The notes under the pieces were generated by a model. That model saw nothing but the letters and a program-made list of their open reading frames with translations. It ran no database searches and was not told the DNA's origin. The translations under genes and the position numbers were made by a program. DNA of 64,000 nucleotides from Mycolicibacterium sp. CBMA 226 (GTDB lineage Bacteria > Actinomycetota > Actinomycetes > Mycobacteriales > Mycobacteriaceae), in contig NZ_VTGY01000035.1 of assembly GCF_009729075.1 (NCBI RefSeq), forward strand, positions 1 through 64,000, in the 5' to 3' direction. Positions 41,063 through 50,046 of this stretch are shown here, piece after piece (position 1 is the stretch's first letter; each line of letters opens with the position of its first letter).

Positions 41063-41091
41063 ATTAATGGTCTCACCACAAGACCATTAAT
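41063..41091. promoter_or_regulatory. GntR-type operator with a perfect 11-bp inverted repeat
   Basis: ATTAATGGTCT, seven bases, AGACCATTAAT. Inside it, TGGT-CTC-ACCA (41068-41078) matches the FadR-type GntR pattern TGGT-N3-ACCA. It sits between the divergent iminopeptidase and gntR genes. Confidence 0.75.
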
Positions 41092-41146
41092 CGAGATTTA
41101 ACAATTCGTGTCGATACTCTGTGTGGCGACACGAAGGGAGCCGGTG

Positions 41147-41914
41147 ATGACGCATCTCCACGGAGCGGATGCCCCCGGCCTACTCGACCGTGAGCTCGAA
41201 TCGTCGACTCGGGTCGACGAGATCACCGACCGGCTGGTGACCGCCATCGCCATCGGCGAATACCTGCCGCATGCCCGGCTGCCCGCCGAACGCGAGCTGG
41301 CCGCGTCGTTGCGAGTCGGCCGGATGACGGTGCGCGCGGCGCTCGCCCGGTTGGTGGACCGCGGTCTGGTGGAGACGCGGCGGGGCCGTGGTGGTGGCTC
41401 GTACGTGTTGCAGCAATGGCCGGACTCGTCCACGGAAGCGGTGGTCCGCACCCTGCGGATGCGGGTCGACGAGATTCGCGACCGGTGTGACGCGATCTGC
41501 CGCGTCCACGGTGCGGTGAGCCGGGCCGCGGCAGAATCCCGGACCGACGGTGACATCGACGTGCTGCGGCAGTGTCTCGACGACTACCGCCGGGCCGACA
41601 GTGGCTTGGCCGCCCAACAGGCGGACAGTGCCCTGCACCTCGCGATCATGGATGCCGCCCACAACGCCGTCCTCAAACAGGTGCTGCTCGACCTGGAAGG
41701 ATCGGTCAGTATCGGCGCCCCGGCTCACGTGTGGGGTGAGCCGGTGACGATGCGGGAGATGGAACTCCGCGCGCTCGGTGAGCACACGACGCTCGTCGAC
41801 GCCATCGCCGACGGCCGCGGCGATGACGCCGAGGCGCTGGCGCGCGCCCACGTGGCCATCGATTTCGAGAACATCTCGGCGGCGATGCGCCGCGCCGGGA
41901 TGCTCATCGACTGA
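41147..41914 (+). CDS. GntR-family (FadR/FCD subgroup) regulator
   Basis: Protein of 255 residues: N-terminal winged helix (LPAERELAASLRVGRMTVRA at ~46-65, then LVETRRGRGGGSYVL) and a helical FCD effector domain with metal-binding-type His residues (DSALHLAIMDAAHN, AIADGRGDDAEALARAHV). ATG at 41147 preceded by GGGAG. The upstream palindrome is the expected binding site, and the divergent iminopeptidase-permease unit the target. Confidence 0.9.
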   Translation: MTHLHGADAPGLLDRELESSTRVDEITDRLVTAIAIGEYLPHARLPAERELAASLRVGRMTVRAALARLVDRGLVETRRGRGGGSYVLQQWPDSSTEAVVRTLRMRVDEIRDRCDAICRVHGAVSRAAAESRTDGDIDVLRQCLDDYRRADSGLAAQQADSALHLAIMDAAHNAVLKQVLLDLEGSVSIGAPAHVWGEPVTMREMELRALGEHTTLVDAIADGRGDDAEALARAHVAIDFENISAAMRRAGMLID

Positions 41915-41980
41915 GTCCACCGCCCGGCGCCACGCGCGATCACAGCGGGCGGCGGTGCAAAACCAGGTGGAACCAGCGGG

Positions 41981-41986
41981 TAATCT
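41981..41986 (+). promoter_or_regulatory. -10 box of dapA (leaderless)
   Basis: TAATCT then eight bases and the GTG at 41995. This argues for the GTG rather than the in-frame TTG at 41986. Confidence 0.55.
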
Positions 41987-41994
41987 TGTTGCCC

Positions 41995-42897
41995 GTGAGC
42001 ACCAGCGGAATTGACGTCAGCGCACGTGTGGGCACCGTGCTGACTGCCATGGTGACGCCGTTCGGCCCGGACGGCTCGCTTGATCTGGTTGGCGCTAAGA
42101 AGGTGGCCAAGTATCTGGTCGATTCCGGGTGTGATGGCCTGGTCGTTTCCGGCACCACCGGGGAGTCGCCGACCACCACCGACGACGAGAAGATCGCGCT
42201 GCTCGAGGCGGTTCTCGAAGAGGTCGGCGACCGCGCCCGCGTCATTGCCGGCGCCGGCAGCTACGACACCGCGCACAGCGTCCACCTGGCCAAGGCCAGC
42301 GCTGCCGCCGGCGCGCACGGTCTGCTGGTCGTGACCCCGTACTACTCGAAGCCGCCGCAGGCCGGGCTGGTGGCGCATTTCACCGCCGTCGCCGATGCCA
42401 CCGAACTCCCCAATGTCCTCTACGACATCCCGCCGCGATCGGCGGTGGCGATCGAATGGGACACCATCCGCGCCCTGGCGCCGCACCCGAACATCGTCGC
42501 CGTCAAGGACGCCAAGGGTGACCTGAACGGCGGCGCCGCCATCATGGCCGAGACCGGTCTGGCCTACTACTCGGGCGACGACACCCTGAACCTGCCGTGG
42601 CTCGCCATGGGCGCCACCGGATTCGTCAGCGTGTGGGGCCACGTGGCTGCCGGACAGCTGCGGAACATGTTGTCTGCGTTCAACTCCGGTGACATCGCCA
42701 CCGCCCGCAAGATCCACGTCGGCCTGAGCCCACTGGGTGACGCCCAGAACCGGCTGGGAGGCGTGACGATGTCGAAAGAAGCGCTGCGGCTGCTGGACAT
42801 CGAAGCCGGTAATCCGCGGTTGCCGCAGGTGCCCGCCACGGCCGACCAGCTGACAGCGCTCGCCGCGGACCTCCGTGCAGCGTCGGTGCTTGCGTGA
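41995..42897 (+). CDS. dapA: 4-hydroxy-tetrahydrodipicolinate synthase
   Basis: Condenses pyruvate and aspartate semialdehyde, the first step towards DAP and lysine. The 300-residue TIM barrel has VSGTTGESPTTTDDEK (~45), PYYSKPPQ (~115), YDIPPRSAV (Tyr) and the Schiff-base Lys in IVAVKDAKGDL (~168). The GTG start gives MSTSGIDVSARVG, consistent with mycobacterial DapA. Its stop overlaps the rnj start by four bases. Confidence 0.96.
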   Translation: MSTSGIDVSARVGTVLTAMVTPFGPDGSLDLVGAKKVAKYLVDSGCDGLVVSGTTGESPTTTDDEKIALLEAVLEEVGDRARVIAGAGSYDTAHSVHLAKASAAAGAHGLLVVTPYYSKPPQAGLVAHFTAVADATELPNVLYDIPPRSAVAIEWDTIRALAPHPNIVAVKDAKGDLNGGAAIMAETGLAYYSGDDTLNLPWLAMGATGFVSVWGHVAAGQLRNMLSAFNSGDIATARKIHVGLSPLGDAQNRLGGVTMSKEALRLLDIEAGNPRLPQVPATADQLTALAADLRAASVLA

Positions 42898-44573
42898 CCA
42901 GACCCGACTTCGCACCGCCCGGCCCTTTGGAGCCGGGCGGTCTGCGTGTGACGGCCCTCGGTGGCATCGGCGAAATCGGCCGCAACATGACCGTTTTCGA
43001 GCACCTGGGCCGGCTGCTCGTCATCGACTGCGGCGTGCTGTTCCCGACGCACGACGAGCCCGCCGTCGACCTGATCCTGCCGGACATCCGTCACATCGAG
43101 GACCGGCTGGCCGACATCGAGGCGCTGGTGATCACGCACGCGCACGAGGACCACATCGGCGCGATTCCGTATCTGCTCAAGATGCGGCCCGACATGCCCG
43201 TGGTCGGGTCGCGGTTCACGCTGGCACTCGTGGCGGCCAAATGCCGTGAGCACCGGCTCAAGCCCAACATGCAGATCGTCGCCGAGGGGCAGCGCAGCAC
43301 CCACGGCGTGTTCGAGTGCGAGTACTTCGCGGTCAACCACTCGATACCCGACGCCCTCGCCATTGCCGTGCACACCGGTGCCGGCACGGTGCTGCACACC
43401 GGTGACATCAAGCTCGACCAGTTGCCCCCCGACGGCCGGCCCACCGACCTGCCCGGCATGTCGCGCCTCGGCGAACAGGGCGTCGACCTGTTCCTGTGCG
43501 ACTCGACGAATTCCGAGATCCCTGGCGTCGGGCCCTCGGAGAGCGAAGTCGGCCCCAACCTGCACCGGCTGATCCGCGGCGCGGACGGGCGCGTCATCGT
43601 GGCGTGCTTCGCCTCGAACGTCGACCGCGTGCAGCAGATCATCGACGCCGCTGTGGCGTTGGGGCGCAAGGTGTCTTTCGTCGGCCGCTCGATGGTCCGC
43701 AACATGGGCATCGCCAAGGAACTCGGCTTCCTCAACGTCGACGACGATGACGTCATCGACATCGGCGCGGCCGAACTGCTGCCCGCCGACCGGGTGGTGC
43801 TGATCACCACCGGCACCCAGGGCGAGCCGATGGCGGCGCTGTCGCGGATGTCCAGGGGCGAGCATCGCAGCATCACGCTGACCGCGGGTGACCTGATCAT
43901 CCTGTCCAGCTCATTGATCCCCGGCAACGAGGAGGCCGTATACGGCGTGATCGACTCGCTGGCCAAGATCGGTGCCCGCGTCGTCACCAATCAGCAAGCG
44001 CGCGTGCATGTTTCCGGCCACGCCTACGCCGGCGAGCTGCTGTTCCTGTATCGCGGGGTGCGGCCGCGCAACGTGATGCCGGTGCACGGCACCTGGCGGC
44101 ACCTGCGTGCCAACGCCAAACTCGCGGTCCGCACCGGCGTGCCGGAGGAGAACGTCGTGCTCGCCGAGAACGGCGTCAGCGTCGACCTGGTGGCCGGGCA
44201 GGCCCGGATCGCCGGCGCGGTGCCGGTCGGCAAGGTATTCGTCGACGGTCTGGTGCTCGGCGATGTCGGGGACGCCACGCTCGGCGAAAGGCTCACGCTT
44301 ACTTCGGGTTTCATCGCGGTCACCGTGGTGATCAGCCGCGAGACCGGCAAGCCGATGGCCCCGGTGCACCTGCACTCGCGCGGCTTCTCCGAAGATCCGA
44401 AGGCCCTCGAGTCGGGCGCCGAGAAGGCGCAGGCGGCACTGGATGCCCTTGTCTCCGAGCAGGTTACCGATTCCGCGCGCATCGCCCAGGCAGTACGGCG
44501 GGCCGTCGGCAAATGGGTCGGCGAGACCTACCGGCGCCAACCGATGATCGTGCCGACGGTGCTCGAAATATAG
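42894..44573 (+). CDS. rnj: Ribonuclease J
   Basis: Metallo-beta-lactamase/beta-CASP nuclease with 5'-3' exo- and endoribonuclease activity, involved in rRNA maturation and mRNA decay. The 559-residue protein has GGIGEIGRNMTVFE near the start, the Zn motif ITHAHEDHIGA (~77), HTGDIKLDQ, and the beta-CASP blocks FASNVDRVQQI, TGTQGEPMAAL and VHVSGHAYAGEL. A C-terminal domain from ~450 completes it. GTG overlapping the dapA stop. Confidence 0.96.
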   Translation: MTRPDFAPPGPLEPGGLRVTALGGIGEIGRNMTVFEHLGRLLVIDCGVLFPTHDEPAVDLILPDIRHIEDRLADIEALVITHAHEDHIGAIPYLLKMRPDMPVVGSRFTLALVAAKCREHRLKPNMQIVAEGQRSTHGVFECEYFAVNHSIPDALAIAVHTGAGTVLHTGDIKLDQLPPDGRPTDLPGMSRLGEQGVDLFLCDSTNSEIPGVGPSESEVGPNLHRLIRGADGRVIVACFASNVDRVQQIIDAAVALGRKVSFVGRSMVRNMGIAKELGFLNVDDDDVIDIGAAELLPADRVVLITTGTQGEPMAALSRMSRGEHRSITLTAGDLIILSSSLIPGNEEAVYGVIDSLAKIGARVVTNQQARVHVSGHAYAGELLFLYRGVRPRNVMPVHGTWRHLRANAKLAVRTGVPEENVVLAENGVSVDLVAGQARIAGAVPVGKVFVDGLVLGDVGDATLGERLTLTSGFIAVTVVISRETGKPMAPVHLHSRGFSEDPKALESGAEKAQAALDALVSEQVTDSARIAQAVRRAVGKWVGETYRRQPMIVPTVLEI

Positions 44574-44655
44574 GCCTGCGACAATAAACCGGCCAAAGTG
44601 CATCGGTGCGAGAAAACCCGCATTCCGGACGCGCCGTACCACTAAACTCGGCCCG

Positions 44656-45354
44656 GTGTCTTTGCCGCCGGGGGGTCAAGCCTCGGAGCGCCGTGCGCGC
44701 GGCCGCCCGGCCAACGCCGATCTGCGGGCCGCCAGGCGCAAGGAGATCGTGCGCTCGGCCTATGCGGTGCTCACCGATCGCGGCTATGACCGGACGACGA
44801 TGTCGGATATCGCCCGCCACGCCGACGTCGGGCAGGGCACCTTGTACCGGTACTACCCGAGTAAGCGGGAACTGCTCGACGACGTTTTCGACTACGCGGT
44901 CACCAAAGCTGCGCGGGCGCTCCGGATCGGTTCGCTCGCCGACCTGGACCTGACCGACTACCACCAGGCGATGGAGCTCATCACCCTGTTCGGGACCCGC
45001 ATGTTCGATCTCGTCGATGACGATCCGGCGATCATCCGGCTGCTCACGGTGGAAAGCAGCGCGATCGATCCCGAGTTGAGGTTCCGGGTCAGCGGCCTCT
45101 TGTCGACGGTGGACGTCGCCTTTGCGCGGCTGTTCGAGGCGGCCAACCCCGACTCCGCTTCGGCGGATCACCATGCCACGTGGGCACTGCTGGGCCGCTT
45201 GGTGATCGGATTGTCCGGTCCGGGGTTGCTCATGTCCATGCAGGGGGATACGACAGCCGAGTCGCGCGCGACGTTCCTGGCGTCGATCTCGGCCATCGCC
45301 GATCAGGGACTGCTGACCGAGGAACCGGCCGGTGGGGAGCCCGGCGATGGCTGA
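44656..45354 (+). CDS. TetR-family regulator 1 of a tandem pair
   Basis: Protein of 232 residues. A basic N-terminal arm (RRARGRPANADLRAARR) precedes the HTH: VLTDRGYDRTTMSDIARHAD then VGQGTLYRYYPSKRELLDDV. TAAACT lies seven bases before the GTG at 44656, so it is probably leaderless. Its 3' end overlaps the second TetR gene by eight bases. No operator palindrome stands out upstream. Ligand and targets unknown. Confidence 0.88.
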   Translation: MSLPPGGQASERRARGRPANADLRAARRKEIVRSAYAVLTDRGYDRTTMSDIARHADVGQGTLYRYYPSKRELLDDVFDYAVTKAARALRIGSLADLDLTDYHQAMELITLFGTRMFDLVDDDPAIIRLLTVESSAIDPELRFRVSGLLSTVDVAFARLFEAANPDSASADHHATWALLGRLVIGLSGPGLLMSMQGDTTAESRATFLASISAIADQGLLTEEPAGGEPGDG

Positions 45355-45952
45355 CAGAGCGACCCAGTTGTACGCGGCGGCCACCGACTTGTTCGTCGAG
45401 CGTGGATACCGCGCTGTCGACGTCGCCGACATCACCGCTCGCTGCGGGGTCGGCCACGGCACGTTCTACAACTACTTCCGCAACAAGCGAGACCTCCTGG
45501 AGTCCATCCAGGCTCGGACGGTCCAGGAGCTTTCCGCCGCGGTCGCCGGTGAGCATGAGCCGGACGCCTGGACCAGCCGCACCGAGTACGTCGCCGAGTT
45601 CACCGAGCGGGTGCGCCGGGCCGTGACGTACATCGCGAAAAACCGCGCGCTGGTGTCGTTCGTCGCGATCGCCGCGCCCGGCGTGGACGAACAGGCCTAC
45701 GAATCGGTGGTTGCCGCCTACGACGAACTCGGTGCGCAGGTGACAGCGTTCCTGGAGTTGGGGCGCGGGCTGGGATGGATTCGCGACAGCGTCGACCTAC
45801 GCGTTGCCGGGCAGGCAGTGGTGTCGTGCGTATTGATGGCGACGTTTCCGATGCTGGTCGGTGACGGCACCGATGTCGACCCGGAGCCGGTCGCGCAGGC
45901 ATGCGCCGCGTTCCTGCTGGGCGGGCTGCGGCGGGTTCTACCGGATTCGTGA
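45347..45952 (+). CDS. TetR-family regulator 2 of a tandem pair
   Basis: Protein of 201 residues, MADRATQLYAAATDLFVERG, with HTH VADITARCGVGHGTFYNYFR. The ATG at 45347 has GGGGAG upstream and lies within the last codons of the first TetR gene. The two proteins differ well beyond the HTH, so this is not a recent duplication; they may form a heteromer or a cascade. The 3' end overlaps the convergent kinase gene by 15 bases. Confidence 0.88.
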   Translation: MADRATQLYAAATDLFVERGYRAVDVADITARCGVGHGTFYNYFRNKRDLLESIQARTVQELSAAVAGEHEPDAWTSRTEYVAEFTERVRRAVTYIAKNRALVSFVAIAAPGVDEQAYESVVAAYDELGAQVTAFLELGRGLGWIRDSVDLRVAGQAVVSCVLMATFPMLVGDGTDVDPEPVAQACAAFLLGGLRRVLPDS

Positions 45953-47314
45953 GCGCCAGCGGGCGATCTGCAGTCCCATGTCGGTCACGGGCTCGGCGTC
46001 CAGAGCCCATTCCGAAGCGATGTCGTACCAGCGGCCCCGCGCCTGCAGCGTGCCCAGCAATGCACAGACGCTCATCTCCGTCCGGCGTGAGAACGCGTGC
46101 GCGCCGTTCATGCGCTGCTTGAATATGCCTGACCGGTAATCAGATTGGGGCAGCATCGCCTGCGACAGCGCCTTGTAGGCGACTTTGTCGGTGACCTGGA
46201 CCAGCCCCGGAGTGAGATACCACCCGGCGACCGCCCGCATATATTGCAATGCCATCTCCGGGGGCAGCGCCTCGGCATCGACGATGAACCCCGCCACGCT
46301 GGCCAGTCGATGCGCGGTCTGGGCGTCGCCGCGCATGACCGCCGCGAGGACGGACCGTTCGAGATCGACCTCGTCCCGGTTCATCCGGACGTACAAGCCG
46401 AAATCGAGGAAACCGACCCGGTTGTCCGGCAGGCTCAGAATGTTGCCCGGGTGCGGGTCAGCGCAAAATTCGCCGCTGTCATAGATGTTCGCGCAGTAGA
46501 AGCGGAAGACGGCCTCGCCGATGTGGTCGCGCACCGCCTGCTCGACGTCGGCGAGGTGATGCAGTTGGGTACCGTCCAGGTACTCGGTCACCATGATGCG
46601 CTCGGTGCACAACGCGTTGATCGGTTCGGGGATCACGAACACCGGATGGTCGCGATGAGCTTCGAAGACCGCGCGGTGGTTGGACAGCTCCTGGCGGTAG
46701 TCGAGTTCGGCCGTGATCTGCCGGCTGACCTCGGCCACGACCGCCTGCAGTCCTCTGACCGGATAGGCCCTGGCGCGTAGCCGGACCAACAGGGCCAGGT
46801 TCTTGAGGTCTGCGCGGACCGCATTCCGCGCCCACGGGTATTGGACTTTGACGGCCACCGCGCGTCCATCGACAAGCGTTGCGCGGTACACCTGCCCCAG
46901 CGACGCCGTGGCCAGTGGTTCGGGGTCGATGTCGCGCACCCGGTTGCGCAGCGCACCCCATTCGGAGTCCATCAACCGAAACATCACCGCGTTGTCGACG
47001 GCGGGAGCCCGGCTGAACAAGGGGGACAGCCGGCGGGAGAATTCGTCCCGGGTCTGCGCAGAACTGAGGCCGAAGTTGAGCAGCGACAGCAGCTGCCCGA
47101 GCTTCATGGCCGCGCCTTTCATGGTGCCCAAGGTCGCGGCGAGGTCGTCTGCCAGGCGGAGCATCTGCTCGTCGCGGGCCTGCGCTTTCTGCTCCTCGGA
47201 CAAAAAGGGCCGGCGAATCGCGGTCGTTGCCCGGCGTGCTGCGGCGCGGGCGGCGACCTGCCCGACGCGTGCGCCGCGTGCGGCGCGGTCGGTGGCGCGA
47301 TCACCAGGTGTCAA
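45938..47314 (-). CDS. ABC1/UbiB-family atypical kinase
   Basis: UbiB-fold protein of up to 458 residues. Signature N-terminal KxGQ motif in AAMKLGQLLSLLN (~70), Ala-rich loop LATASLGQVYRA, catalytic Lys in VAVKVQYP, FCADPHPGNILSL (catalytic and metal Asp/Asn, ~286) and GFLDFGLYV. Members are ATPases tied to isoprenoid quinone or lipid metabolism. Start uncertain: a TTG at 47314 overlaps the end of the EspR-like gene; a GTG at 47266 is an alternative. Probably co-transcribed with that regulator. Confidence 0.88.
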   Translation of the reverse strand: MTPGDRATDRAARGARVGQVAARAAARRATTAIRRPFLSEEQKAQARDEQMLRLADDLAATLGTMKGAAMKLGQLLSLLNFGLSSAQTRDEFSRRLSPLFSRAPAVDNAVMFRLMDSEWGALRNRVRDIDPEPLATASLGQVYRATLVDGRAVAVKVQYPWARNAVRADLKNLALLVRLRARAYPVRGLQAVVAEVSRQITAELDYRQELSNHRAVFEAHRDHPVFVIPEPINALCTERIMVTEYLDGTQLHHLADVEQAVRDHIGEAVFRFYCANIYDSGEFCADPHPGNILSLPDNRVGFLDFGLYVRMNRDEVDLERSVLAAVMRGDAQTAHRLASVAGFIVDAEALPPEMALQYMRAVAGWYLTPGLVQVTDKVAYKALSQAMLPQSDYRSGIFKQRMNGAHAFSRRTEMSVCALLGTLQARGRWYDIASEWALDAEPVTDMGLQIARWRSRIR

Positions 47315-47810
47315 TGTGGCCAGCCTTGACGTCGATGGACATGGCGCCGAGACGAATCCCTCCTGGCAGGTTTACAACCGACTCACCCGCATTGGCAAGA
47401 AAATTCGCGGACTCGAGCACGGCCTCGCGGGCACTCGCGGGCAGCGTGAGAAGAGCAGTGGTGACCTCACGCACGGCCTCGTTTCGGGCGAGTCGGAGCC
47501 AGGTCAATTCGCCGTCGAGTGCACGGGTGTAACCGGAATCCTCGCCGTTCAGGTATTCGGTTCGGACACCGAAGAATTCGGCCAGCATCTGCACTGTCTG
47601 CGGTGACGGGCGCGTGCGCAGCCCACGGCGTAGTTGCGAGAGATAAGGGTCGGACAAGTCGTAGCCGCGGCGAGCCAGCGTTTGCGTCACTTCGCTGTTC
47701 CGATACGGGCCCCGCGACGGCGGATAAATGCTGTCGAAGAGATTGTTGAGCCGCTCGGCGAACAGGGCGGTGTTACCCGCAGACTTCCGCGGGCGCTTCC
47801 TGCCGTGCAT
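47301..47810 (-). CDS. EspR-like XRE-family DNA-binding protein
   Basis: Protein of 169 residues resembling EspR, the mycobacterial nucleoid-associated regulator of ESX-1 genes. FAERLNNLFDSIYPPSRGPY matches its N-terminal helix and loop, SDPYLSQLRRGLRTRPSPQT the recognition helix, and a C-terminal helical dimer region follows. ATG at 47810 with GGGGGA upstream; longer frames beginning at 47921 lack a good start. The stop codon overlaps the kinase gene start. No ESX genes are in the window, so its targets are elsewhere or local. Confidence 0.83.
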   Translation of the reverse strand: MHGRKRPRKSAGNTALFAERLNNLFDSIYPPSRGPYRNSEVTQTLARRGYDLSDPYLSQLRRGLRTRPSPQTVQMLAEFFGVRTEYLNGEDSGYTRALDGELTWLRLARNEAVREVTTALLTLPASAREAVLESANFLANAGESVVNLPGGIRLGAMSIDVKAGHIDTW

Positions 47811-48411
47811 ATCGTCCCCCAAATGGTGTGCGTGGTTCCCCACACGTGCTGCGCACATGCGGGTACCGCGTGGCCGGATGGCGGCCGCTTGGGGGAGCGC
47901 TCTGGTCGGGTCGTTGCGCACCGAATGTTCGCCAACATACCCGGACTGAGAACGTTAGCTCACGTTAGTTGACTTCGCTACAGATGCAATTGAATGTCAG
48001 GTTGACACGTCAGTCCGCTATATGGAATTCTCGGCGTGAAAGCAGAATACGGTCAGCTTGGGGGAGTGTGTACCGGTCTGCGCGCTAGAAGGGGTGAAGG
48101 TGCATGGTGGACTGCGGGGTGTTCATCGCGCGGCAGGGCGTCTGGCTGTGTGTTCGCTGTGATAGATCACCGAGAACGTAGTGACGCCGACAATTATCGT
48201 TGCTGAATTGGCGCTGCGGCCAGTCAAAAGCGCTCGCCGGTAAGCCGGCTGTCGCGTCCGGCCGGGCGCGTTGGCGGTCGCTGCTGCGTGGCGTAAGTCG
48301 GTGCGGGGCGCTGCTGGACAGGTTCTCGACGGGTCGACGAGCCTGGCCGTGCAAAGCGGCATCGCAATCGGGGGAATGGCTGCCGGTTTCGGCGGCAGAA
48401 GGGGTTTCGCT
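47811..48411. other. 600-base stretch without a convincing gene
   Basis: Between the EspR-like gene and the weak frame at 48412. Both strands have open frames but with unconvincing composition. A short direct repeat ACGTTAG occurs twice near 47953-47969, and TTGACA (48002-48007) is followed by an AT-rich TATATGGAATTC, a possible promoter. No IS ends, tRNA or attachment site was recognised. Confidence 0.4.
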
Positions 48412-48795
48412 GTGGGGGTCACGACGAACACGGTGCTGTGCGACAGCGAGATTGCGCCGGACGGCGGCGTGGTGGTGATCGAAGACGTTGGCGCGGGCGG
48501 CCTTTCGGGCGTCTACGTGCACCCCGAGGTGGACGACGGGAGTGTTGCCCGGGCGCTGTGGGTGCACACCATGAACGTCCACGAATGCGAGCTCGCGGGC
48601 AGATGGGTGCGGGTGCGGCGACTCCGGGAGTCGTTATCCCGTCTCAGGTCCGAGCGAAATCAATGTGCTGCTGCACGGCGAAACCGGCTTCGTACATGCG
48701 CTCGGGTCCCGGAGACGGCGGTGGGGCCGGCTGGGTCGCGTCAGCGCTTGTTGACGAAGCCGGCGTCCACCGGCAGCGTCACGCCGGTGATGTAA
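48412..48795 (+). CDS. Unrecognised small protein, weak call
   Basis: Possible 127-residue protein. GTG 48412 has AAGGGG seven bases upstream, and the first 60 residues (GVTTNTVLCDSEIAPDGGVV, then GVYVHPEVDDGSVARAL) have strong G/C third-position bias, as in real genes here. The second half turns Arg-rich and runs antisense into the SDR gene, overlapping its 3' end by 55 bases. That suggests a degraded or frameshifted 3' part. No family recognised. Confidence 0.33.
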   Translation: MGVTTNTVLCDSEIAPDGGVVVIEDVGAGGLSGVYVHPEVDDGSVARALWVHTMNVHECELAGRWVRVRRLRESLSRLRSERNQCAAARRNRLRTCARVPETAVGPAGSRQRLLTKPASTGSVTPVM

Positions 48796-49568
48796 CGGCC
48801 GGCATCCGACACCAGCCATGCCACGGTGTTGGCGATGTCCTCGGCATCGAGGACCTGCACCGGCAGCGCATTCGTCATATTCGGCGCCGATTTGGCCGCT
48901 TCGGAGTCGGCGGTCAACTGGCTCAACCACTTCCTGGTGAAGTCGTTGTCGATCATCGGGGTGTCCACCCCGGCCGGATGGATCGAGTTGACCCGGATGT
49001 TCTGCGCGGCAAGCAGATTCGCGTACACCCGCATCAGGCCGACCATGCCGTGCTTGGCGGCGGCATAGCCCACCGACCCGGCCATCGGTGAGGCCAGCCC
49101 GACCAGGCCGGCGACCGAGCTGATCAGCACGATCGACCCGCCGTTGCCGGCCTTGACCATGGGCCGCATCGCCACCTCGACGGTGTGGTAGACGCCGGTG
49201 AGGTTGACGTCGATGACGTCCTGCCAGGCGTCCTCACCGGCCATGGGTGCGATGCCCGCGTTCGCGATGGCGATGTCCAACCGTCCGCCGAGTTCCTCGA
49301 TGCCGGCCGTCAGCGCGGCCTTCAGGGCGTCGCGGTCACGTACGTCGGCCTGACTGGCGACGATCCGGGCTCCGTTCTCCTCGACGAGCTTGACCGTCGC
49401 GGCGAGATCGTCGGGCGTGGCCATGGGGTAGGGGACCGACGCGATCTGGTCGCACAGGTCGACGGCGATGATGTCGGCGCCCATCGACGACAGCTTCACC
49501 GCGTGTGCGCGCCCCTGGCCACGCGCTGCTCCGGTGATGAAGGCGACCTTGCCGCTCAGCTCACCCAC
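48741..49568 (-). CDS. Short-chain dehydrogenase, mycofactocin-coupled type (Rv2750-like)
   Basis: Classical SDR of 275 residues with FITGAARGQGRAHAVKLSSM (~8-27; cofactor loop), DVRDRDAL, IANAGIAPM, VLISSVAGLVG (Ser) and GYAAAKHGMVGLMR (Tyr/Lys). The TGAARGQGRAHA loop and the inserted segment after strand 2 are those of SDRs that hold NAD tightly and pass electrons to mycofactocin. GTG at 49568 overlaps the monooxygenase stop by eight bases. Natural substrate, probably an alcohol, unknown. Confidence 0.88.
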   Translation of the reverse strand: MGELSGKVAFITGAARGQGRAHAVKLSSMGADIIAVDLCDQIASVPYPMATPDDLAATVKLVEENGARIVASQADVRDRDALKAALTAGIEELGGRLDIAIANAGIAPMAGEDAWQDVIDVNLTGVYHTVEVAMRPMVKAGNGGSIVLISSVAGLVGLASPMAGSVGYAAAKHGMVGLMRVYANLLAAQNIRVNSIHPAGVDTPMIDNDFTRKWLSQLTADSEAAKSAPNMTNALPVQVLDAEDIANTVAWLVSDAGRYITGVTLPVDAGFVNKR

Positions 49569-49878
49569 GGAGTTGTCCCTTCGACGGATCGCCGGCGACC
49601 ACCGGGGCGAGCATCTTGATGTCGGGCGCACCGTCGAGGTGCTCGCCGATGGCGCCGAACAACTTGCCGATGGCCGGGGCGGTGCTGTGGGTCTTGATGG
49701 CGTCTGCGTCGGCCCACTGTTCGACGAACACGAAGGTGCCGCCGTCGGCCTCATGCAGAGAGTAGAGCTCACAGCCCGGTTCGCCGTGAACGGCGTCGAC
49801 GGCCTCGACGCACGCGGCGCGGACCAGGTCGACGGATTCGGGCTTGGCTTTCATGGTGGCGACGACAACGACGGGCAT
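49561..49878 (-). CDS. Antibiotic biosynthesis monooxygenase (ABM/YgiN-like) domain protein
   Basis: Protein of 105 residues with the dimeric ferredoxin-like ABM fold: VVVATMKAKPESVDLVRAAC at the start, GEPGCELYSLHEADGGTFVF (~32-51) and VEQWADADAIKTH (~52). Small proteins of this fold oxidise quinols or aldehydes without a cofactor. ATG at 49878 with GAGGAG upstream. Co-translated with the SDR; the pair is conserved next to ftsK in M. tuberculosis (Rv2749-Rv2750). Confidence 0.88.
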   Translation of the reverse strand: MPVVVVATMKAKPESVDLVRAACVEAVDAVHGEPGCELYSLHEADGGTFVFVEQWADADAIKTHSTAPAIGKLFGAIGEHLDGAPDIKMLAPVVAGDPSKGQLRG

Positions 49879-50046
49879 GGACGGTCTCCTCGATAGATAG
49901 CTGACCTAGACAGGTGTCCACGTTAGACCGGGGCTCGACGCAGGTGTGACGTGGCTCCCACTGATCGCTGACCAGGGGATATGTGCGGGCAGTCGTGACC
50001 CAAGCGTTACCTGTGTGGTAGATGGTGCAGATGGGGTGATTGCGAC

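Noticed and set aside
48085..48582. A minus-strand open frame in the unexplained stretch
   Set aside because: His/Arg/Ser-rich text without domain signals and with poor third-position bias; the opposite strand at 48412 looks better.
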